Shown: one piece after another, positions 1-8,870 of the stretch
How positions within the stretch are numbered: the first letter of the stretch is position 1
How the letters are laid out: every line of letters starts with the position of its first letter
NCBI GenBank assembly: GCA_900088475.1
Contig: FLMG01001065.1
Span: 462 to 15,922, forward strand
Direction of reading: 5' to 3'
From: Hyphochytrium catenoides
Lineage: Eukaryota > Sar > Hyphochytriomycetes > Hyphochytriales > Hyphochytriaceae
DNA: 15,461 nucleotides
Notes under the pieces: model-generated
Databases searched by the model: none
What the model saw: the letters and a program-made list of their open reading frames with translations, nothing else
What the model was told of the DNA's origin: nothing
Position numbers and translations under genes: made by a program

Positions 1-75
1 CTCCCTCTCTCTCTCTCTCTCTCTCTCTCTTCCCTCCCTCCCTTCTGCTCTTTGTCTCCTCTTTCTTCCGAAAAG

Positions 76-167
76 AGCGACATGGTATAAAGGACAGACT
101 GGGCTGTAAGTCTTGGCAGTGGTACCTCGACAATATCTACCCAGATTTTGATGGCTATCCTAAGTAA
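76..167 (+). CDS. Polypeptide N-acetylgalactosaminyltransferase (GT27) exon, partial
   Basis: The frame reads KERHGIKDRLGCKSWQWYLD followed by NIYPDF and DGYPK, then TAA TAG. The pattern basic-x-Leu-x-Cys-Lys-Ser-aromatic-x-Trp-Tyr-Leu-(D/E)-N-(I/V)-Tyr-Pro is the signature at the end of the catalytic domain of polypeptide GalNAc-transferases, Golgi type II membrane enzymes that start mucin-type O-glycosylation on Ser/Thr. A pyrimidine tract at 1-68 followed by CCGAAAAG makes position 76 a good acceptor; an AG two bases later is also possible. I read the double stop at 165-170 as the end of the protein, so this form would lack the C-terminal ricin-type lectin domain. Alternatively GT at 164-165 (AA|GTAATA) is a donor and further exons follow. 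The rest of the gene lies left of the window. Family call is from the motif only. Confidence 0.72.
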
Positions 168-642
168 TAGACTAAGCAATAAGCACCGCAGACAGAGAGA
201 GAGAGAGAGAGAGAGAAAGAGAACTTCTCCCCTGCTGATAGACGGCAGCGGAAGGCGTATCTCCACAGAACTTTGCTTTATCTTTTCTTATGGCCACTGT
301 CTCTTTCTTTCTCTGAATCCCACTGAGACTAATCTACTTTGTTACACGGTGACTCTTAGTCTGCTATCCTCCTCGTCTCTCTCGTTCTCTCCCTTGCTTT
401 GCTCTTACCATCATCTTTCTCTCTCCCTTCCTGCTTTTCTCTCCTCTCTGAATTCTCTCCCTTTCGCCTTTTTGTGCGAGAGAGAGAGAGAGAGAGGATC
501 CTTTCCCCGACGGTGGTAGTTCTATGAGAGATAGACGATCATGAAAAAGAGGGCAGAGAAAGAGTGTAAGAGAGACAGACGATCATGTGGATTGACGGTT
601 TAAGGTGTCTCCCTCATCGCACATCCCTCGCATGTTCAAGGT

Positions 643-643
<1 letters not shown>

Positions 644-680
<37 letters not shown>
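644..680 (+). repeat. (CT)n microsatellite
   Basis: Uninterrupted run of about 37 nt. Similar shorter runs occur at 1-30, 882-911 and 1283-1307. Confidence 0.95.
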
Positions 681-683
<3 letters not shown>

Positions 684-878
684 TTCTCTTGGAAGCAGCC
701 GTTTCACCTGTTCTCCTTCGTCAGCACCGTCCTCTTCTTGTCGCATTTCACAGCAGAGGCTTGATCGTCTGGACATACCATAAGAGAGCAACCATTGCTC
801 TCCTGCCTTGAAATTGTCGCTTTAGGTATGAGACAAAGTATCAAGCGATCGGTTTCCTTCGAAAAGTCGTGCGTTCTT

Positions 879-932
<54 letters not shown>

Positions 933-1416
933 TTACTCTTCTCTCTCTCTCCCTCTCTCCATCCCCCTCATACCTTGGTTCTTTTTCCTCTTTCTGAATG
1001 AGCTGTGAAAAAGGAGAGAGAGAGAGAGAGAGACGAGGAGTGAAGAAGTGAGAGAGAGAGAAAGAGCTTCTCCGGAGGAAGCAGCATCTCACCACTCCTT
1101 CCCCTAATAAGAAAGAAGGAAATTTGCCCTTTCCTTGTCTGCATCAGCAACAAGTTTGCAAGCGAAGCATCATCTTGATTTCCCTTTTGCAGTTTTTTTG
1201 CTTTCTTCCATGTCTCTCTCATCGTAATCATCTCTCTCTCCCCTCCACACTCTTTCTCTGTCTCTCTCTTTCTCCCGCTCTCTCTTCTCTCTCTCTCTCT
1301 CTCTCTCGAAGAGTAAATGGGAGGCCAATAGACAGCACCCTAGCTCGCTGCCAATACCAAGAGAAAGATAGGAGAAGGCAACATTGAGAATTAGAAGAAG
1401 ACAGAGCAACAGAAAA

Positions 1417-1418
<2 letters not shown>

Positions 1419-1456
<38 letters not shown>
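1419..1456 (+). repeat. (GA)19 microsatellite
   Basis: Uninterrupted run upstream of the RGS gene, of opposite purine/pyrimidine polarity to the gene's own introns. Confidence 0.95.
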
Positions 1457-1460
<4 letters not shown>

Positions 1461-1718
1461 TGGTACTACGAAGACTGCTGCCGGGAGACAATGGCTCCAC
1501 TCATCATTAAGCGGCCTCCATCCTGGGTGACCAGCAGAGGACAAAAGCAAAAGAGAGAAAGGAAACAGACGCAACGGATTAGGAAAGAGACTGAAGAGGA
1601 GAAGATTTGAGGAGAAAGAGAAAAGAGAGAGAGAAGATGACTTGCGAGAGCTAGTTAATCCAAGCTCAAAAAGAGAGACAAAGTGAGAGAGAAAGAGAGA
1701 GAGAGAGAGAAAGAGACA

Positions 1719-2077
1719 ATGGAGTCCTTTAGCTTCTGGGACTCCTCCTCCTCTTCCTCCTCCTCCTCCTCTTCCTTCTCCGCTAGTGAAGCCGGAGAGA
1801 GAGAGCCGTCTGCCTTGTCTCCCTTTCTTCGAGCGCATTCTCCCGCTTTCTGTCTCTTTCTCACTATCTCTTCTTTCTCTTTCTCTCTGCCTTCTCTCTT
1901 TCTCTTGGTGTGGAGAAGAAAGACTTTTCCTCTCTCTCTCTTGGATGTCCGCGCTCTCTTCCTTATGGAACTCACGATTCCCTTCCAAGTCTGGGGATAC
2001 ACCGCTTATTACTTTATGGCGGACTCCACCCCATGCTGGTACATCATCTCCTCTCTCTCTCTGTCTCTATACTCTTT

Positions 2078-2131
<54 letters not shown>

Positions 2132-4832
2132 TCACTCACTCTCTCTCTTCTCTACCCCTCTCTTCCCTCTCTCTCTCTCTCTTCTTCTCTCTCTCGCACT
2201 CTCGCTCAATAAACCTACTCCATCTTTGTCGGTCTTTGTCTCTCTTTCTCTGTCTTTGTCTCTCTTTCTCTCTCTTCCTTCGCCAGCACTTCATCCCTTT
2301 CTCTCTCCACTTATTTACCTTCTGCTCTCTCTCTCTCTCTCTTCGACTCTCTCGTCTCCTTGTTCGCCCTCTTTTCTTTTCTTTTCCGATCTTGTTGCTA
2401 TACATCCTGCTTTCTCTTTCTTTCTCTTGTTGTGATCTCTCTTCTCTTTTCTCTCTTCTGGGACAAACAGTCACTCTTTCTCTCCACATTTTCCCTTCTG
2501 TCTGCTTGACCGGCCTAACACTCGCACACTCTCTTTCTCTCTCCTCTTTCTGTCTCCTCTTTCCCTTCTCTCTTGTTCCCCTCTCTCTCTCTCTTTCTCT
2601 TTCTTTATCTCTCTCTCTTATTTATTGTCTCTCTCTTTGTCTTTCTACCTTTCTCTCTCTTACTCTCTCCCTCTTTCTTCTTCTTCCTCTTCTTCCTCTT
2701 CTCCTTATATGATCTCTCTTTTAGGTTTGTCTTTCTCTTCTGGGACGCGATCTATTTTCCTGTTACTTTCCTGCTTGTCTACTGCACAGTCAAGCTCTGG
2801 ATCGACTCGCATTGTCAGCAGGAGAAAGCCAGAATGGAAGAAGAGAGAAGGAAGAGGGAGAGACAACAAGGGAAAGAGAGAGAAGAAGAAAAGAGAGAGG
2901 AAGAAGGAGAAAACAAGGACCAGAAGCGGGGAGGAAGGAAAAGATTAGAAAGCGGCAATTCTTCCAGCATTTCCGCACTCTTTTCAGGGATTCTCTCCTC
3001 TTTCTTCTCTCTCTTTCTCTCTTTTCTGTCCCTTCTTTCTCCCTCTCTTTCTCTCTCTCTCTCTTCTTTCTCTCTACCTTCTTTTCTCTTCCGTCACCGA
3101 AAGACTCTACAAAGTCCGTGGCTCGTTTTCCCTCTCGCGTTAGTTGTTTGGGGAGAGAGTTGGATGGGTGTTCTTCCTTCTCTCTCTGTCGTGAAAGACT
3201 GGACCGTTCCTTATTCAAACTATGAAGAATGTGAGCAGACAGAACTTGGGGTGAGACAATCTCTCTCTCTCTCTCCCTCTCTCTATCTCCTCTTTCTCCC
3301 TCTCTCTCTAACTCTTTCTCTCTCTATTGTCCACTCTGTTATGTTTTCCGTCATTTCTTTTCCTATCTTTGTTCTCTCTCCTTGATCTCTCTCGCGTCCC
3401 TGCAGCTTTGGTCTCTTTCTCTTGGTTCTGTCTCCTTCTCTTTCGTCCCGCCTTTCCGTCCTCTGTGTACTCTTCCTTTCTTTCTTTAGCTTCTCTTTCT
3501 TTCCTCTTGAAACCCATGTCGTTCCCCTTTGTTAGTTCTCTCTCTCCTTTTCCCTTCTTTCTCTTTCTTCTTTTGTCTCCTAGTCTTCGCGTCTATATAA
3601 CTCTCTGACCCTCCTCTCATTGCCTGCCTCTCTCTCTCTCTCTCTCTCTTTTTTTCCTTCCCTCTCTCTTTCTCTGTTGCCCCTAGTACACCTTCGACCA
3701 AGCCAACGCCGTCATTTATCAAGCTCTCTGGCTTCTCTCTCCTCTTCTCTTTCTCCCACAAATCAAAGAGTCTTTCCAAATGAAGAAGAGACTCTGTCTC
3801 GCATCTCTCTCTATGGCTTTAACGGCTTCTTACGCCTTTGTCCCTTCCTCTCTCGAAGAGAGAGACCCAGAACTCTATGAAAATGCCTTGGAAATTTCTT
3901 CTCTCATTGGCGCGGTTGGTTTGCATCTCTACACTTTCTCTCTCTCTCTCTCTCTCATTCTCTCTTCTTTCGCTAATGAATGGAATGTCTCTGCGCCTTC
4001 CGCGAAGAAGAGAGCAAACATTCAAAAGCATGAGAGAGAAGAAGAAGCAGGGAAAGAAGCAGAGAGAGGAGGAAAGAAAGGCACCAAGGAAAAAGGGGAG
4101 AAGAAAAAGAAAATTCTTGTCTCTCCTTTCCCTTCCTCTCTCTCTCCTCCTCCTGAAGAGAAACAGTCTGACGAGGAGAAGAAAGGAGAGAAGAAGAAAG
4201 AGAGCGACGGTACACTAGAAGACAGAAGGAGAAACCAGCAGAGAGACAACGAAGACAGAGAAAGAGAGACTCCAGACGAGGAGAAGAGAACAAGAGAAAG
4301 AAAAAAGAGAGACGAAGAAGAAGAAAGAGACGACTTTCCTCTTCTCACTTCCACAGAGGAACTGAAGAGTTTCCTATGGAGAGCTTCCCGGGAGCAGAGA
4401 GAGACTTTTCAGTCTTTCCTCGTCTCGGAATTTTGCGTGGAGAACATCATTTATTATGAAAAGTCTATGGAGTTTAAGAATATCGGAAAAGGAGAGAGAG
4501 AGAGAAAAGAAGAGACGGGGAGAGAGAGAGAGAAAGAGAGTGGCGAGGGAAGAGGGGAAGAAGAGGACTTGAAGAAGGTGGAGGAAGACGAAGAAGAGAA
4601 GGCGAAGCAGAGACGACTTCTCCTTTCTCAAGAAATGCTCTCTCTCTTCATAGTTCCCGGTGTCTCCCTGGAGATAAACATTAGCACAGAAATGCGAGAG
4701 ACACTTCTCTCTTCCTCGGAAAGAGAGAGAGAGAGAGAAACCTGTTGGGACGCCGCGGATGAGGAACTTCTCAAGTTGATGCTGGATCCCTATATGCGGT
4801 TCGTGATGAAGAGAGAGAGACGGAAGAAATGA
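1719..4832 (+). CDS. Seven-transmembrane protein with C-terminal RGS domain
   Basis: Model: exons 1719-2038, 2725-3250 and 3687-4832 (1992 nt, 663 residues). The first junction joins TG|G into Trp107 and the second is phase 0. ATG 1719 has a good context (gagacaATGG). Hydrophobic segments: about 43-65, 79-101, 107-131, 237-258, 291-308, 317-335 and 348-380. Features shared with 7TM-RGS proteins such as plant RGS1 are a Pro-Cys-Trp before helix 3 and a Cys-bearing loop before helix 5. A Glu/Lys/Arg-rich linker (about 385-500) leads to an RGS domain at about 505-655: FLVSEFCVENIIYYEKSMEF, EINIST, CWDAADEELLKLM, DPYMRFVM. The Asn of Glu-Asn, the Asn of EINI, and Asp and Arg of the last helix match G-alpha-contact positions. 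Expected role: GTPase activation of a G-alpha subunit at a membrane, possibly ligand-gated. Odd: about 45 charged residues interrupt the RGS domain. An extra hydrophobic stretch near 189-212 leaves the exact helix count open. Confidence 0.85.
2039..2724 (+). other. Intron 1 of the 7TM-RGS gene, almost pure polypyrimidine
   Basis: Donor CTG|GTACAT and acceptor CTCTTTTAG|G. Removing it restores a Trp codon and keeps the frame. Nearly the whole intron is C/T on the sense strand, including an uninterrupted (TC)23 at 2082-2128. Short exons inside it cannot be fully excluded, but none is needed. Confidence 0.75.
2082..2128 (+). repeat. (TC)23 microsatellite in RGS intron 1
   Basis: Uninterrupted dinucleotide run of about 47 nt, the longest in the window. 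Confidence 0.95.
3251..3686 (+). other. Intron 2 of the 7TM-RGS gene
   Basis: Strong donor CTTGGG|GTGAGA after the extracellular-loop Cys codon, and acceptor TTGCCCCTAG|TAC. Both ends are phase 0, joining GluLeuGly to TyrThrPheAsp. An internal candidate acceptor (CCTGCAG at 3399-3405) was considered, but its phase-0 reading hits a stop within about 27 codons. Confidence 0.75.
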
Positions 4833-5389
4833 AGGGAACTAACGGGAAAGAGATATGGCAACAATGAGAGAGAAGAGAGAGAGAGATGGCAAGAGAGAAA
4901 CAATTAAGCATAGAAAACCTTAATATAGACATACAAAGAGTTTGTTTGACTTGACAAAGAGGGAGAGCCAGAGAGAGAGAGAGTATTCTATTGCTGCACC
5001 AGAATTGACAATTTGCTGCAGGAAATGAGAGAGAGAGAGAAACGAAGCGGGAAGCGTACGCATGCAAGAGCTTATTTGTCTTCTTCTTTGAGACTCGCCC
5101 TACTGTCTCCATACTTAATTTTTTCTCTCTCTCTCTCCCTCTCTCTCTTTTTTTTTCTCTCTCTCTCTCTATATATCCCTCCCTTGTCTCTTTCGTTTTG
5201 GCCACTTGGTACTCCTCCTGTCACTGGTCTTTCGCAGAGAAAAGAAAGACTAGGAGAGAAACATTGTACGAAAGGAAAGGGAAGGCAAGGATAGCTTGAG
5301 AATAGTGAGAACGGGAAAGAGAGAAAGAGATCTAAAGAAAGAGAGAGAGTAAATGGCGAAGGGGTCCTGGGATCGATCTTATCAAAGCA
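4833..5389. other. Intergenic region between convergent genes
   Basis: Holds the 3' flanks of the RGS gene (from the left) and of rhodopsin 1 (from the right). The part around 4895-4950 is AT-richer and could carry the RGS 3' end, but I see no exact polyadenylation signal. GA tracts dominate 4865-5040 and 5285-5350, with a CT block at 5120-5175. A minus-strand acceptor-like site (TTTCCTGCAG near 5015) exists, but no exon following it could be supported. Confidence 0.5.
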
Positions 5390-7907
5390 CTACGAGAGAG
5401 GAGAGTCATACCCTTCTCCTATTTTTAGAGTTTCTCCTCCCAGGACAATGTCCACCTCATCTCTTGAACTTCCTTTCTCTCTCTCTCTCTCTTCCTCTCT
5501 TTTCCCTTCTCTCTCTTCATAGTACTGTGGGTCTTGGTCTCTGAGAGTAGATGACGATAAAAGAGAGAAAGACCGTGATCTTCGGCCTCTCAAACGTCCG
5601 CCCTGTTCCTCTTCTTCACCTTGCCTTGCTCTCTCGTTTCTTTCTCTCTCTTTCCCTCCTACCATCATTCCGTCTTCTCGCTCTCTTCCTGGAGAAGAGG
5701 AAAGATGGCGCCGGGGAGGTGACTGCTGGGAAGAAGAAGAACGAGAGAGAGAACGGCGGTGTCTCTTCTCTCTTTCCTCTCCTCCTGCTGGAACTGACTC
5801 TCCCTCAAACGCTACAGGCTTCTGCTGCTCAGAATTTCCGAGGGTCCTGGCCCGCTAATGGCGATGGTGTCAGTTAAATGGAAAGAGAGGAAGAGAGAGA
5901 GAGAGCGAAAAGAGAGAAAAGGAATCTTTCCTGAATGAGAAATAAGATAGTGAGCACAGCAAATTGCGAAGAAGACAGAGAGAAAGGGTCAAGCAAGAGA
6001 GACAGGGAAACGGAGAGAAAGAGATAGAATAAAGGAAGAGGAAGGGAGAGACCATGAGAGAGAGAGGGACAGAGAGAGAGAAAGAGGGAAAACCGTTGAC
6101 TTCTTACCTGTCTAGAGGAAGCTCTTCTTAGGGCCACTGGAGAATCAGAAAGAGAAAGAGAGGCCCTAGGCGCATCTTCCCGTAGGGCGTCTCTCTCTTC
6201 CTTCTGCTGCGGTGATTGAGAGGAGAGAGAAAGAGAGTATGGTGCTCTTTCCTCTCCTCTCGCCTGTGGCTTGCGTTGCCGAAGGGAGAGAGACTTTTCT
6301 GGGGTCGAGGAGAGAAAGGCAGAGTTTGAATTTGAGGAGAGAAGAAGAGCGGCGTTTCTTAAGTCAATCTTAGAGGTTTCCGCCAATGCTTCGGAGAGAA
6401 GCTTGTGAATCCACTGAAGCTTGATGTTGGCGTCGGCAACTAAGAGAGAGAATAAGAGAAAGAGTATCAGCGGGGAGAGAAAAGAAAGAGAGACGAGTCA
6501 ACTCTTTGCCGAAAAACGAAGAGACATCAGGCATTCCCGAGAGACATAGAAGAGAGCAGAATAAGAAAGGGAAGAGACAGAAAAAAGTCGTTGCTGAATG
6601 ACAGAAAAAGCTTTGAGGAGAGAAGGAGAGAAAAGCTTACCAGCCTGAGACTCTCTTGCATTTATTGCTGGCTCCCTTGCGTTATTGCTCGCCACTGAGT
6701 AATCCATAACCTTTGGCTCCTTCAAAGGCAAGCCCTGCACCTCTGTATGTTCTTCTAGCTCCAGGCGGAAGAAGGTCATTAGAAAGCCGAAGATGGACTT
6801 GCAGACGAGATCGAGGAAGGCGTGGATAATATAATACGCCTGCCTGCTGATGTGCCCTGAGCCCTGCCAGGAGAAGATAAAGAGGAGAGGGAACAGTGGC
6901 CAGAAGCCAAAGAAGACCTGCAGAAAAAGAAATGAAAGAGTGGTTAGAGCGCTGCACCTATCTCCATGATGAGGAAGAGAAGAAGGAGGATCAGGGAAGG
7001 GTAGAGATAATCTTAGAGAAGACTGTGGAAAGAGAAAGAGAAAGAGGACAATAAAAGAGGAAGGTCTCCCTGCGGAAGAGAAGGCAGCTAGTATAAATCT
7101 CTGAACAAAGAACAAGAGAAACAACGCGATTAGGCTTGCCAAGTGGTAAGAAGAAAAGAATAGATGAATGAGGAAAAGAAGGAGAGAGAAGAAGATTACA
7201 TCTTGAAGAGAGACAGAGATAAGTGAAAGGAGAAGGAAGCGTTTCTTCTCGAGGACGAAACGATGAGACCACATCAGAAGGCATATCCATGCATCCTGGA
7301 AGCCGCCTCAAGCCATTGTTCCACGTACCACGCACGCCCAAAACAGCAACCTTTGGCACTTGGGCGGGTACACCTGGTACCTCTTCTTGACGTCTCTTAT
7401 GAGAAAGAGAGATAGCGGAATGAACCAGCAGCAGCCCAGCGCATAGTAGGCAAACCGAAAGGCTGAAGGCGTGGCAAAGGCCGCGACGGCGCACCACAGA
7501 GCAACAAAGACAGCAATGGAATAGCGCAGCTTTTGCGGTATGTCCAGCGTGAAGGCAAAGTCTACGATCAGCAAGGGACAGGTGAAGACATAGTCTAAGT
7601 ACCAGTACCAGTTGAGAGAGAAAGGCGTGCCGCCGCCGTCGAAGAAGTCAAAGCTCTTCGCGGCGTACATTGTTCCGCATAAGAGGCAAACAATCCCTGA
7701 TATTGAGTTCACTTCCGGAGCGCGGCCGGACTTGTAGGGCTTACACGAGTATCCCATCCCGAGGTCGAGACGGTAGAGCATCCAGATTCCAGATCCAGCG
7801 ATGGCGATAGCAGAGATGGCGCAGATGCTGCCCAGCAGCGGATAATCCATGTCATTGACGCTGCCCCTGGGCCATCCCTCAGGTGGGCGAGAGTCATAGA
7901 ACGGCAT
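5390..7907 (-). CDS. Microbial-type rhodopsin with long cytoplasmic tail (copy 1)
   Basis: Exons (minus): 7907-7329, 6917-6641, 6439-6108, 5854-5390; 1653 nt, 550 residues. Phases 0, 1 and 0 match at all junctions. ATG 7907 starts MPFYDSRPPEGWP. Exon 1 (1-193) holds helices 1-5 and the start of helix 6; exon 2 completes helices 6 and 7. Helix 3 reads WYWYLDYVFTCPLLIVDFAF, aligning D105, T109 and D116 with bacteriorhodopsin D85, T89 and D96. Helix 6 has W199-x-x-F202-P203. Helix 7 has FLDLVCKSIFG, with K233 the retinal Schiff-base lysine and D229 the second counterion. The Arg82 position is W102, Thr90 is C110, and Glu194/Glu204 are Q211/Y221. The tail (about 245-550) is Ser/Arg/Glu-rich, with a putative amphipathic helix at 289-303 and an Arg-Arg-Ala-Ser site just before residue 396. 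No kinase, cyclase or bestrophin domain is visible. Role: retinal-based light receptor or ion transporter in a membrane; which one is unresolved. Confidence 0.9.
5855..6107 (-). other. Intron 3 of rhodopsin copy 1
   Basis: Minus-strand donor CTAGACAG|GTAAGAAG, the same site as in copy 2, and acceptor CCATCGCCATTAG|CGGGCC. Phase 0. The intron is CT-rich on the sense strand. The acceptor is supported because exon 4 of both copies then begins with Arg-Ala-Arg. Confidence 0.8.
6440..6640 (-). other. Intron 2 of rhodopsin copy 1
   Basis: Minus-strand donor CAGGCTG|GTAAGC and acceptor CTCTCTCTTAG|TTGCC, phase 1. Copy 2 has the same GGCTG|GTAAG donor at the same protein position, which confirms the boundary by comparison. 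Confidence 0.85.
6918..7328 (-). other. Intron 1 of rhodopsin copy 1
   Basis: Minus-strand donor GCGTG|GTACGTGG and acceptor TTTCTTTTTCTGCAG|GTC. Phase 0, inside helix 6, so that Ala-Cys-Val joins Val-Phe-Phe. Without splicing the exon 1 frame stops five codons further on. Confidence 0.85.
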
Positions 7908-8066
7908 CCTTCTCTCTCTTTCTTTCTCTCTCACACGATCTCTCTCTGTCGCCTCCTTTTTCTATCTTTTTATTCCCTTGTTGTTGCTTTATATTTCTTC
8001 AATGCGTCGCGAAATGTGGATTGGTTGAGAGAGAGGAAAGGCGAAGGAGGATATGACAGAGGCTCA
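7908..8066. promoter_or_regulatory. Divergent promoter region between rhodopsin 1 and a small ORF
   Basis: About 160 bp separate the rhodopsin ATG (minus) from the ATG of the small plus-strand ORF. The rhodopsin-proximal part is a C/T tract on the plus strand, so GA-rich in the rhodopsin leader. A TTTATATTTC stretch near 7988-7997 is the only AT-rich element. Assignment rests on position; no specific factor site is recognised. Confidence 0.35.
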
Positions 8067-8378
8067 ATGACGGCAGGTCTCTCCTTGTTACTTTTCGTCC
8101 ACCGTCTTCTTCCGCCTGCGTCTGCCAGTCACTCTTACCAGGACCGACCGACCAGCAAGAAGAACAGAAAAGGAGATACTACTGATAAAGAGCTAGAGTA
8201 TTATCATAAGCTCGTCTTCCGCTTGACTTGGGAATTGAGTTCTAATGAAGCGTCGGATGATGAGGCTCTGGCAAGAGCAGCAGCTGGCCACAGCGCAAGA
8301 AAGAAGCGAGAAACAAAGAAGAGAGAGAAGGGGATCAGAAGAGGGAAATTGAGAATTAGAACCATATTCGAAGATTGA
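8067..8378 (+). CDS. Possible small secreted protein, 103 residues
   Basis: ATG 8067 opens a frame to TGA at 8376-8378. The first 20 residues (MTAGLSLLLFVHRLLPPASA) look like a signal peptide, with a possible cleavage after Ala-Ser-Ala. They are followed by SHSYQDRPTSKKNRKGDTTD, a likely helix with ELEYYHKLVFRLTWELSS, an acidic/Ala stretch, and a very basic C-terminus (KKRETKKREKG). I recognise no family. It lies head to head with rhodopsin 1, sharing a 160-bp promoter. The basic end may partly reflect GA-repeat DNA read as Lys/Arg/Glu. It could also be a first exon or a chance ORF. Confidence 0.4.
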   Translation: MTAGLSLLLFVHRLLPPASASHSYQDRPTSKKNRKGDTTDKELEYYHKLVFRLTWELSSNEASDDEALARAAAGHSARKKRETKKREKGIRRGKLRIRTIFED

Positions 8379-8474
8379 AGTAGTGGAGATGACCAGTTCT
8401 GAATGATCTGCAGATCAAAAGGAGAGAGAAGAGGGATGGGAAGCGAGAGAGAAAGAGAAGTGAGGAGGCAGAAA

Positions 8475-8803
8475 GAGGAAAAGAGATAGAGAAAGAGATA
8501 AGAATGAAGAGAGAAAGAGGGCGCGGAGGAGAAGAAAAAGAAGAAGAAGAAGAGAGAGAGAGAGAGAGACAGAGAGCTAGAGAGAGAGAGCAAGGGGAAA
8601 AGAAGAGAGAGGAAAAGTGAGAGAGAAGAAAAGTGAGAGAGAGGAAAAGAGATAGAGAAAGAGATAAGAATGAAGAGAGAAAGAGGGCGCGGAGGAGAAG
8701 AAGAAAAAGAAGAAGAGAGAGAGACAGAGAGACAGAGAGCTAGAGAGAGAGAGCAAGGGGAAAAGAAGAGAGAGGAAAAGTGAGAGAGGAGAAAAGTGAG
8801 AGA
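8475..8803. repeat. Tandem duplication of a 166-bp purine-rich unit
   Basis: Unit 1 is 8475-8640 and unit 2 is 8641-8803. Both begin GAGGAAAAGAGATAGAGAAA and contain the landmark GAGGGCGCGGAGGAGAAG and, further on, CAGAGAGCTAGAGAG followed by GCAAGGGGAAAAG. They differ mainly in the lengths of AAG, AG and ACAGAG tracts. The unit has no supported gene. Confidence 0.85.
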
Positions 8804-8870
8804 GAGGAAAAGAGAGAGGAACCAGAGAGGAAAAGTGAGAGAGAGGAAACGAGAGAGGAAAAGAGAGAGG

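Larger units (their letters stand above)
171..1718. other. Microsatellite-rich interval without a supported gene
   Basis: Alternating (CT)n and (GA)n tracts separate short islands of ordinary sequence at about 230-360, 500-600, 690-870, 1085-1210, 1310-1410 and 1455-1600. None gave a recognisable protein. The most coding-like pieces are a 54-codon minus-strand frame around 698-861 and a plus-strand frame around 1456-1606 containing WYYEDCCRETMAPLIIKR. Neither has clear splice sites or a known family. The interval probably holds the 3' flank of the GalNAc-transferase gene and the promoter and 5' UTR of the RGS gene. The long Ser-Leu and Arg-Glu frames are translations of repeats. Confidence 0.5.

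Noticed and set aside
698-861. Minus-strand 54-codon frame containing SRQESNGCSLMVCPDDQASA as a lectin-domain exon
   Set aside because: It is on the opposite strand to the GalNAc-transferase exon, lacks a QxW motif, and has no convincing splice sites.
1683-3385. Long Ser-Leu-rich and Arg-Glu-rich ORFs throughout the window as separate proteins
   Set aside because: They are translations of (CT)n and (GA)n and occur in several frames and on both strands. Only the stretches that join in phase into the RGS and rhodopsin models were kept.
1719-4832. Classical animal-type GPCR or opsin
   Set aside because: No DRY or NPxxY motif or helix 7 retinal lysine. The architecture is 7TM followed by RGS, as in plant-type RGS proteins.
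5551-5877. Plus-strand 108-codon ORF with KRKDGAGEVTAGKKKNE
   Set aside because: It lies antisense to rhodopsin exon 4, whose minus-strand frame is phase-compatible, has matching motifs in copy 2, and explains the conservation.
5390-7907. Bestrhodopsin or enzyme-rhodopsin fusion
   Set aside because: After helix 7 there are only low-complexity tail, a short helix and phosphosite-like motifs. No bestrophin, kinase, cyclase or phosphodiesterase motif is visible in either copy.
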